13,488 bases of DNA from Flavobacteriales bacterium (GTDB lineage Bacteria > Bacteroidota > Bacteroidia > Flavobacteriales_D > Parvicellaceae): the NCBI GenBank assembly GCA_015488785.1, contig WFNC01000278.1, positions 1 to 13,488 of the forward strand, read 5' to 3'. Each line of letters starts with the position of its first letter. Position 1 is the stretch's first letter. The notes under the pieces were generated by a model that saw nothing but the letters and a program-made list of their open reading frames with translations, made no database searches and had not been told where the DNA came from. Position numbers and translations under genes: made by a program. Of the stretch, positions 1 through 5,840 are shown piece by piece.

Positions 1-102
1 ATTGGAATTTACATTTTAATGGGAACTCCTTACGTTATTTTGTTCTTCTTGTTTAGGAAGAACATCGTTAGTTTCATTAAAGAATTAGCTTCTATACATT
101 AG
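1..102 (+). CDS. C-terminal fragment of a membrane protein, probably FecCD-type ABC transporter permease
   Basis: Frame 1 is open from the left edge to a TAG at 100-102, giving 33 residues. It contains a hydrophobic segment with a Gly-Thr-Pro-Tyr motif, followed by a short basic stretch (Phe-Arg-Lys-Asn). The last transmembrane helix of FecCD-family permeases (iron-siderophore, haem or cobalamin importers) typically has this form: a small-residue/Gly-(Ala/Thr)-Pro turn, a hydrophobic run and then a basic end. The family call is an inference from this short stretch. The 13 residues after the basic stretch (Asn-Ile-Val-Ser-Phe and onward) would be a slightly long tail. Most of the gene lies outside the window. 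It converges with the helicase gene and shares the palindromic terminator at 168-201. Confidence 0.45.
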   Translation: MGIYILMGTPYVILFFLFRKNIVSFIKELASIH

Positions 103-167
103 ACAATAAAACTACACTCAAACAAAAGTTTTCAAAACACTAGTTACATTGAGTCTATAAAAAGCAA

Positions 168-201
168 AAAAAACCGAAATGAATATTCATTTCGGTTTTT
201 T
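168..201. terminator. Perfect 34-bp palindrome, bidirectional Rho-independent terminator
   Basis: The two 17-nt arms are perfectly complementary about a GAATATTC centre. The stem includes CCGAAATGAA and is flanked by an A run (166-173) and a T run (196-201), so either strand reads as a hairpin followed by U residues. It lies 20 bp past the helicase stop and 65 bp past the stop of the left-edge gene, so it probably terminates both converging transcripts. Confidence 0.88.
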
Positions 202-221
202 GTATTTTATAAATAGTAACA

Positions 222-2027
222 CTATCTTCTTCTTCTACGGCTATCTCTATCACGATTTCCACCGCCTCCGCTGTTTCCACCATTTCCGCCACGGTTGCTA
301 GAGAAAGAAGATTTACTTCTTCTATTTCCTCCTCCGTTATTATCTCCACCTCTAGAGCGTCTTCCACCTCCGCCACCTCTCGATGAACGTCCGCTTCCGC
401 CTCCATTACTTTTTGCTAACTGAATTTTAAAATTCTCTCCGTTAAAATCTGCATCTGCCATTCCTTTAAGAACTTGATCTGCATATTTTTTATCAACATC
501 AAAGAAAGAAAATTCTCTAAACAAATCGATACGACCAACTTCACTAGAGCTAATGTCAGAGAATTGACAAACAATTCTCAAAATAGCACCTTTGTTCAAT
601 CCTGCGTCTGTACCAACTGTGATGTGGAAACGTTGTTTCGAATCGTCAGTCATTCTAGCTTTACGCTCTCCTCTATCTGCTGACTCTCTATCTCTATCAG
701 AAACTGAGCTATTCAAATCTCTTGCTCCATCATAATATTCTAAAAAGTGATTAAACTCAGCACTTACGAAATGCTTTATTAAATCTTCTTTAGAAAAATC
801 AGCTAATTGTTCATTTATAGAAGGTAAAAACTTTTCGATTTCCTTTTCGTTAACCTTTACCGTTTTTACATTGTCAATTAATGCAAACAATTGTTTTTCA
901 CAAACTTCTTTTCCACTTGGTATTGTAGCGTGTTCTATTTCTAGTTTGATTACTCTTTCGATTGCTTTAATTCTACGTAATTCTTTACCCGAAGCAAATG
1001 AGATAGATTGTCCTTTTTTACCAGCTCTTCCTGTTCTACCACTTCTATGGTTGTAGTTTTCAACTTCTTCTGGTAAGTTATAATGAATTACGTGTGTAAT
1101 ATCGTTTACATCAATTCCTCTAGCTGCAACATCAGTCGCTACTAAAATTTGAACTGTTTTATCTCTAAACTTCTTCATTGCATGATCTCTTTGCGATTGA
1201 GATAAATCTCCATGCAAGGGAGCAGCACTGTAGCCATCTTTCATCAACTTATCGGCAACTTCTTGTGTCAAACGTTTTGTACGACAAAAGATCAAGCCAT
1301 AAATATTAGGATGAAAATCCAACATTCTTTTTAATGCGTAATATCTATTTCTGTCGTTTATTGTATAATAAACATGGTGAATATCTGTGTTTGCAGCATT
1401 CTTAGTTCCTACAGTAACTTCGATAGGATCTTCCATGTATGTTTTTGCGATTCTTGCAACTTCTTTAGGCATTGTAGCAGAAAACAACCAGACATTTTTT
1501 TCGTCAGGAGTTTGATCCAAAATAGTATCAATATCTTCTTTGAATCCCATGTTAAGCATTTCGTCGGCTTCATCTAATATTGCTATCTGAACTTGGTTTA
1601 ATTTAACCATGTTTCTTCTGATCATATCGTTTAAACGACCTGGTGTAGCAACTACTATTTGCGCTCCTCTTTTTACTTCTCTTGCTTGCGTTTCGATACT
1701 CGCTCCACCATAAATAGTTGCAATACTTGCTCCTTTTATGTATTTCGTGAATTTTTTGAAATCTTCAGCAATTTGTATTCCTAGTTCTCTTGTTGGTGCT
1801 ATAATAACCCCTTGAACTATTTTTTTACTAAAATCGATCTTTTCAATCAAAGGCAAACCAAATGCTGCCGTTTTCCCTGTCCCAGTTTGAGCTAAACCTA
1901 CTAAATCTCTTTCTTCTGAAAGCAATTGTGGAATAGACTCCGCTTGTATAGGTGTAGGAGTTTCGAATCCTAAATCTTCAAGAGCTCTTAATACTTCGGC
2001 TCTTAATCCTAAATCTTTAAATGTCAT
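222..2027 (-). CDS. DEAD-box ATP-dependent RNA helicase (CsdA/DeaD-like) with DbpA-type RNA-binding domain and Gly/Arg-rich tail
   Basis: This cytoplasmic ATP-driven RNA-remodelling enzyme of 601 residues is of the type used in ribosome assembly, mRNA turnover and cold adaptation. The motifs appear in order: Q motif (PTPIQ, about 24-28), Walker A AQTGTGKT (46-53), APTREL (77-82), TPGR (about 128-131), DEAD (152-155), SAT (183-185) and HRSGRTGRAG (327-336). A DbpA/CsdA-type RRM-like RNA-binding domain occupies roughly 466-538. Residues 540-601 form a low-complexity tail of Gly, Arg, Ser and Asn that ends in five arginines; such tails usually bind RNA nonspecifically. I chose the ATG at 2025-2027 because the protein then begins MTFKDLGL, typical of the family. 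An in-frame ATG nine codons upstream (2054) adds residues unlike the family. A -7 promoter element lies at 2130-2137 and a strong terminator at 168-201, so the gene is probably transcribed alone. Confidence 0.96.
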   Translation of the reverse strand: MTFKDLGLRAEVLRALEDLGFETPTPIQAESIPQLLSEERDLVGLAQTGTGKTAAFGLPLIEKIDFSKKIVQGVIIAPTRELGIQIAEDFKKFTKYIKGASIATIYGGASIETQAREVKRGAQIVVATPGRLNDMIRRNMVKLNQVQIAILDEADEMLNMGFKEDIDTILDQTPDEKNVWLFSATMPKEVARIAKTYMEDPIEVTVGTKNAANTDIHHVYYTINDRNRYYALKRMLDFHPNIYGLIFCRTKRLTQEVADKLMKDGYSAAPLHGDLSQSQRDHAMKKFRDKTVQILVATDVAARGIDVNDITHVIHYNLPEEVENYNHRSGRTGRAGKKGQSISFASGKELRRIKAIERVIKLEIEHATIPSGKEVCEKQLFALIDNVKTVKVNEKEIEKFLPSINEQLADFSKEDLIKHFVSAEFNHFLEYYDGARDLNSSVSDRDRESADRGERKARMTDDSKQRFHITVGTDAGLNKGAILRIVCQFSDISSSEVGRIDLFREFSFFDVDKKYADQVLKGMADADFNGENFKIQLAKSNGGGSGRSSRGGGGGRRSRGGDNNGGGNRRSKSSFSSNRGGNGGNSGGGGNRDRDSRRRRR

Positions 2028-2129
2028 AATTTTTATTTGTTGAACGCATTCCAAAAAGATTTTAATCTAAATAGTTTCTAAAAATAAGAAGCTACATCTT
2101 TCCGAAGTGAATTCATTTGTTCTAATTTG

Positions 2130-2137
2130 CAAAAGTA
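2130..2137 (-). promoter_or_regulatory. Putative -7 element (TACTTTTG) of the helicase promoter
   Basis: Read on the minus strand this is TACTTTTG, an exact match to the Bacteroidota primary-sigma -7 consensus TAnnTTTG. It lies about 100 nt upstream of the helicase ATG. A TTG (2152-2154) could be the -33 element, but its 14-nt spacing is shorter than usual, so the -33 assignment is weak. The implied 5' leader of about 95 nt would suit a helicase with post-transcriptional control; that is inference. Confidence 0.5.
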
Positions 2138-2245
2138 GTGTTATTATTTTACAATGGCGTGTTATTATTTACATATTATGATAAAGGACTAATATTTAGG
2201 GTTTACTGAAAAACATTCGAAATCCGTAGCACAGCTGTTTTAGTC

Positions 2246-2268
2246 GCTTTTTAGACTTTTTCAGCGCC
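2246..2268 (+). repeat. Dispersed short repeat, copy A
   Basis: GCTTTTTAGACTTTTTCAG followed by CGCC nearly matches bases 10199-10220: one substitution, one T-run length difference and one C/A change. Both copies sit next to small hairpins in intergenic DNA downstream of minus-strand genes. The function is unknown. Confidence 0.55.
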
Positions 2269-2383
2269 CCCTATTCAAGCAATAGGTGCTTTTCCTATAA
2301 AAGAACAAAATATTAGAAAACTAAAATTTTGTGTTCTAACATTTTTACGAATCTAAATTCTCTTTGCGTTAGAGGTAGCAGTG

Positions 2384-2484
2384 GTAGCTTTTTGATTTTA
2401 CAAATTAGTTAAACTTGGCTAAAAAGAGCGATTTTATGAGCTCCTTTTTGGCTTAGTTTAACTTTTTGTAAAATCAAAAACTAC
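2384..2484. repeat. Long imperfect inverted repeat (about 41-nt arms, 10-nt loop)
   Basis: The left arm (2389-2429) and right arm (2440-2480) are complementary over their full length apart from a few mismatches and one-base gaps. The outer 16 bp (the TTTTTGATTTTACAAA side) are perfect, and flanking GTAG/CTAC extends the stem past a one-base bulge. The loop is GATTTTATGA. The element starts about 70 nt past the mqo stop on that strand. No T run follows it in the mqo direction, so it is not a canonical terminator. It could stabilise a 3' end or be a non-autonomous repeat (MITE or REP-like). Confidence 0.8.
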
Positions 2485-2553
2485 AAACGAATGACTCGTA
2501 TAAACGCCCAAAAAATCATTTTTTAACCTCAGTTATAATCAAAAATAACAATT

Positions 2554-4041
2554 CTACTCTTCTAGCTTTAAAACCTTTGTTGTACGATTTCTTACCGTCT
2601 TTAATAACGTGCCATTCTCAATTAGCGATTCCCCGTAAGAAGGTATCATTTCTTTAAGCTTTGATTGCCATTGATCTGTTTTCATTTCTGTTGCAAAACA
2701 TTTATCCAACAACTCTAACATAATCGAAACAGAGGTTGAAGCGCCTGGTGAAGCTCCCAATAAAGCTGCTAATGTTTTTTCTTTATCTGTAACGATTTCT
2801 GTTCCAAATTGTAGTTTTCCTCCCCCTTCTTTAGCGTCTTCTTTTATAATTTGAACCCGTTTACCTGCTTCTACTAGTTCCCAATCTTCGATGTTAGCGG
2901 TTGGGTAATATTTTTTTAATAAATCGAAACGATCTTCCATTGACTGAAAAACCTGTTCAACTAAGTACTTTGTAAGTGGTAAGTTTTTCCACCCAGCCGA
3001 AATTAAAGGCCAAATATTATGTACTTCTATTGACATTGGAAAATCTAAATATGAGCCGTTTTTTAAAAACTTAGTCGAGAATCCTGCATAAGGACCAAAC
3101 AATAAAGCTTTCTTTCCGTCCATAATTCGAGTATCTAAATGAGGAACTGACATTGGAGGTGATCCAACGTCTGCCAATCCATAAACTTTGGCTTCGTGTT
3201 GTTTCATGACTTCGGGATTGGTACATTTTAGCCATTGCCCACTTACGGGGAAGCCTCCATATCCTTTGCTTTCTGGGATTTCTGTTTTTTCTAATAAAGG
3301 AATAGCTCCTCCTCCAGCTCCAATAAATACAAAATCAGCTTTTACAGTAGAAGTTGCTTTTGTTTCTAGGTTCTCGATTTCGATGTTCCATTGTTCTTCT
3401 TTTTTGGTGATGGTTTCTATTTCATAACCTAAGTTGACTTCCACATTATCGCAAGATTTTAGATGCGCAATCATACCTCTAGTTATTGCACCAAAATTGA
3501 CATCTGTACCAATAGGCATTCTAGTTGCTGCAATAGAATCACTATTTGTTCTACCTTTCATCATCAAGGGAACCCATTCCGTAATCGTTTTAGGGTTTTT
3601 AGAAAAAAGCATATCCTCAAATATTGGATATTTCTGCATGGCATTGTATCGTTTTTTTAAGAATGAAGTGTTTTTTTCTCCCCACACAAAACTCATGTGA
3701 TCAATATCGTTAATAAACGCTAGTTTAGTATTCAACAACTTATTTTCTTTTAGATATGCCCAAAGTTGTTTCGAAATTTCAAATTGTTCTGAGATTTTTA
3801 ATGCTTTACTTAAATCAATACTTCCGTCGGCTAATTCTGGCGTGTAGTTTAATTCGCAAAAAGCAGAATGACCAGTCCCAGCATTGTTCCAAGCGGCAGA
3901 GCTTTCTGCTCCAATACTGTTCAATCTTTCGTAAATTTTTATTTTGGCTTTAGGCATCAATTCTTTTAATAACACCCCTAGCGTAGCACTCATTATACCC
4001 GCTCCAATTAGTAAATATGTTTTTTCTGAATTTTTTATCAT
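2554..4041 (-). CDS. mqo: Malate:quinone oxidoreductase
   Basis: This 495-residue, FAD-dependent peripheral membrane enzyme oxidises malate to oxaloacetate and passes electrons to the quinone pool (menaquinone expected in this phylum). It is an alternative or complement to NAD-linked malate dehydrogenase in the TCA cycle. The N-terminal dinucleotide-binding motif is LLIGAGIMSAT (about 10-20). The family's AAWNNAGTGHSAFCELNYTP segment follows at about 49-68, and the conserved LLGASPGASTS segment is near the C-terminus. The length matches the usual 490-500 residues, and no key segment is missing. The ATG at 4039-4041 places the FAD motif immediately after a short N-terminus, as in homologues. 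The gene is divergent from accA across 254 bp. A TAACTTTA sequence just upstream on the minus strand is only a near match to a -7 element. The long hairpin at 2384-2484 lies beyond the stop. Confidence 0.96.
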   Translation of the reverse strand: MIKNSEKTYLLIGAGIMSATLGVLLKELMPKAKIKIYERLNSIGAESSAAWNNAGTGHSAFCELNYTPELADGSIDLSKALKISEQFEISKQLWAYLKENKLLNTKLAFINDIDHMSFVWGEKNTSFLKKRYNAMQKYPIFEDMLFSKNPKTITEWVPLMMKGRTNSDSIAATRMPIGTDVNFGAITRGMIAHLKSCDNVEVNLGYEIETITKKEEQWNIEIENLETKATSTVKADFVFIGAGGGAIPLLEKTEIPESKGYGGFPVSGQWLKCTNPEVMKQHEAKVYGLADVGSPPMSVPHLDTRIMDGKKALLFGPYAGFSTKFLKNGSYLDFPMSIEVHNIWPLISAGWKNLPLTKYLVEQVFQSMEDRFDLLKKYYPTANIEDWELVEAGKRVQIIKEDAKEGGGKLQFGTEIVTDKEKTLAALLGASPGASTSVSIMLELLDKCFATEMKTDQWQSKLKEMIPSYGESLIENGTLLKTVRNRTTKVLKLEE

Positions 4042-4168
4042 GTTATAAAGTTACAATACTTCGTGTAAATACGAAATTTAAAATAAAAATCATCCCTGAT
4101 ATTCTCAAAAAAAAGGACTCCAAAGCAAAAAACACAAACCAAAAGCCCCTCACAAAGAATAGAATTTG

Positions 4169-4176
4169 TATTTTTG
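4169..4176 (+). promoter_or_regulatory. Putative -7 element (TATTTTTG) of the accA promoter
   Basis: TATTTTTG exactly matches the Bacteroidota TAnnTTTG consensus, in the 254-bp divergent gap with mqo. It implies a leader of roughly 115 nt before the accA ATG. I see no clear TTG at the -33 distance. The leader carries a 10-bp direct repeat, AACGCTAACA, at 4220-4229 and 4285-4294; the second copy abuts the start codon. Confidence 0.45.
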
Positions 4177-4295
4177 TGGATTCGGACTAAAAAATTCGAT
4201 TTTTACACCTACGAAATCTAACGCTAACATTTAGTTTCTTTTTCGTATTAATTACGTTGTGTATCATCGAATTGTTTGAACTAAAACGCTAACAA

Positions 4296-5252
4296 ATGGA
4301 AAAAATATATTTAGATTTTGAAAAGAACCTGGAAGAATTACAGGTTCAAATTAATAAGACAATTGAAATAGGAGAAAAAGGAAAGGTAGATGTTTCTGCT
4401 ACTTTAGAAGAATTGTCTCAAAAACTGGAAACAGAAACAAAAGAGATTTATTCCAACCTAACTCCTTGGCAACAAGTTCAAGTTAGTCGTCACCAACAAA
4501 GACCTTATACCCTAGATTACATTAATCAAATAACGAAAGGTGAGTTTATTGAATTGCACGGAGATAGAAGTGTAAAAGATGACAAAGCAATGGTAGGAGG
4601 TTTTGGTTCTATAGACGGACAAACAGTTATGTTTATTGGTCAACAAAAAGGGCGTAATACAAAAGAACGAAAGTTTCGTAATTTTGGAATGGCTAATCCA
4701 GAAGGATACAGAAAAGCATTGCGATTGATGAAATTGGCAGAAAAATTCAACAAACCAATTGTCGCATTAATTGACACACCAGGAGCTTTTCCTGGTTTGG
4801 AAGCAGAAGAGAGAGGTCAAGGAGAAGCTATTGCTCGAAACCTTTTTGAAATGATGAAGTTTAAAGTTCCTATTATTTGTATTATAATAGGAGAAGGAGC
4901 ATCAGGAGGAGCATTAGGAATTGGGATTGGAGATAAAGTATTGATGTTAGAAAATGCTTGGTACTCTGTTATATCACCAGAATCATGTTCATCTATTCTT
5001 TGGAAAGATTGGGACCACAAACAAATTGCAGCAGAAGCTTTAAAATTAACTTCTAAAAATATGTTGAAAAACAAATTGATAGATGGAATTATTAAAGAAC
5101 CCCTAGGAGGAGCTCATTCTGCCCCAGAGAAAATGATAAAGAAAGTAAAAACAGAAATAAAAAGAAACCTAACCCTTTTGTCTAAAATACCCGTTGATGA
5201 ATTAACCAACCAAAGGATAAATAAGTTTTGTGAAATGGGCGTTTACAAATAG
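4296..5252 (+). CDS. accA: Acetyl-CoA carboxylase carboxyltransferase, alpha subunit
   Basis: This is the cytoplasmic alpha subunit of the AccA2D2 carboxyltransferase. It transfers the carboxyl group from carboxybiotin to acetyl-CoA, giving malonyl-CoA, the first committed step of fatty-acid synthesis. At 318 residues it is essentially the usual length (the E. coli protein has 319). The N-terminal helical part begins LDFEKNLEELQVQI. The crotonase-fold core shows IELHGDRSVKDDKAMVGGFG, then IDTPGAFPG, EGASGGALGIGIGD (substrate-binding glycine-rich loop) and SVISPESCSSILWKD. All are standard AccA signatures. The ATG at 4296 follows an A-rich stretch with no Shine-Dalgarno, as usual in this phylum. 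The partner genes accB, accC and accD are not in the window, so the gene appears to stand alone. The next gene starts 199 bp downstream. Confidence 0.97.
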   Translation: MEKIYLDFEKNLEELQVQINKTIEIGEKGKVDVSATLEELSQKLETETKEIYSNLTPWQQVQVSRHQQRPYTLDYINQITKGEFIELHGDRSVKDDKAMVGGFGSIDGQTVMFIGQQKGRNTKERKFRNFGMANPEGYRKALRLMKLAEKFNKPIVALIDTPGAFPGLEAEERGQGEAIARNLFEMMKFKVPIICIIIGEGASGGALGIGIGDKVLMLENAWYSVISPESCSSILWKDWDHKQIAAEALKLTSKNMLKNKLIDGIIKEPLGGAHSAPEKMIKKVKTEIKRNLTLLSKIPVDELTNQRINKFCEMGVYK

Positions 5253-5297
5253 GGTTCTATCGAGCTTAGTACAGGTAGTATGATTTAGAAGTTCCCC

Positions 5298-5346
5298 ATT
5301 TTTGTACAATGTTTTTTGATTCTTAAATTCATTAAACACTAAAAAT
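5298..5346 (+). repeat. Possible degenerate or deleted copy of the 65-bp structured repeat
   Basis: This stretch starts with ATTTTTGT and continues with ACAATGTT, TTTTGATT and AAACA, ending in AAAAAT. These blocks occur in the same order in the repeats at 8726-8794 and 10068-10134. About 20 nt corresponding to the left half of the inner stem are missing. The similarity is partial and in AT-rich DNA, so it may be chance. Like the other copies, it lies downstream of a plus-strand gene. Confidence 0.35.
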
Positions 5347-5451
5347 TTATCCTTTTACGAAAAAGTAATTTTATACCGACATCAAAACCTGTAGAACCAC
5401 AAATAATTGTTTTTTTTAGCAATTTTAAATTCTTAAACTTAACTAGTATAG

Positions 5452-5826
5452 ATGAAAATAGCAATAACAAGTAGTGATAAAACTACTGTTTCCGGTAATG
5501 CCGATGAGTGCCTGAAATTTTGGGTTTATACGATTGAGAATGAAAAAGTAATTGATAAACAGTTTCTAAAATTGGAAGAGAATAAAAGTTTAGCTCGTAC
5601 TTTTTACGACAGTATGGTGGAACCTTCCCATCCTATTTTCGAAACAGACATGCTTTTAACGAATGAAATTTCGGCTCAGATTACATCAAAATTAAAAGAA
5701 AAAAGAACCGTTGCTTTTATTGTTGACGACAAAGATTTAAACAGCACCATCAACCAATTAATAAAAGGAACATTACAAGGGCATATTGCCGAAGAACACA
5801 ACTGCAATTGCGGGCACGACCATTAG
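5452..5826 (+). CDS. NifX/NafY-like (dinitrogenase FeMo-cofactor biosynthesis family) small protein with Cys/His tail
   Basis: This 124-residue cytoplasmic protein begins MKIAITSSDKTTVSGNADEC and continues into FWVYTIENEKVIDKQF. That is the start typical of the NifX/NafY/NifB-C-terminal (Di-Nase_FeMo-co) fold, which binds metal-sulfur clusters. Members are common in bacteria that do not fix nitrogen, where their role is mostly unknown. No nif gene is visible here, so a nitrogenase role is not implied. The last nine residues, HNCNCGHDH (116-124), are a likely metal-binding tail with a CxC pair and three His. The tail's metal and function are unknown. It lies 14 bp before the S46 peptidase on the same strand, suggesting co-transcription, although I see no mechanistic link between the two. 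The family call rests on the N-terminal pattern and fold-like layout rather than on a single decisive motif. Confidence 0.7.
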   Translation: MKIAITSSDKTTVSGNADECLKFWVYTIENEKVIDKQFLKLEENKSLARTFYDSMVEPSHPIFETDMLLTNEISAQITSKLKEKRTVAFIVDDKDLNSTINQLIKGTLQGHIAEEHNCNCGHDH

Positions 5827-5840
5827 AAATTAAATCAATT

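Larger units (their letters stand above)
2028..2553. other. Hairpin-rich intergenic region between helicase and mqo
   Basis: No convincing gene is present. Bases 2028-2160 hold the helicase leader and promoter. Further right are several inverted repeats: CCTATT/AATAGG (about 2270-2286); an AGAAC...TTAG hairpin with arms 2302-2316 and 2321-2337 and an AAAA loop; and the large hairpin at 2384-2484, described separately. Bases 2246-2268 nearly match 10199-10220. The stretch looks like a mosaic of dispersed intergenic repeats, and some of these hairpins may help end the mqo transcript. Confidence 0.7.

Noticed and set aside
155..406. Plus-strand open frame rich in Glu/Val/Ile
   Set aside because: It is the antisense of the helicase's Gly/Arg-rich tail and runs through the terminator palindrome. 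The composition is an artefact of the low-complexity codons opposite.
2028..2054. Upstream in-frame ATG for the helicase (nine extra residues)
   Set aside because: The family begins at MTFKDLGL or similar; the added residues look non-coding.
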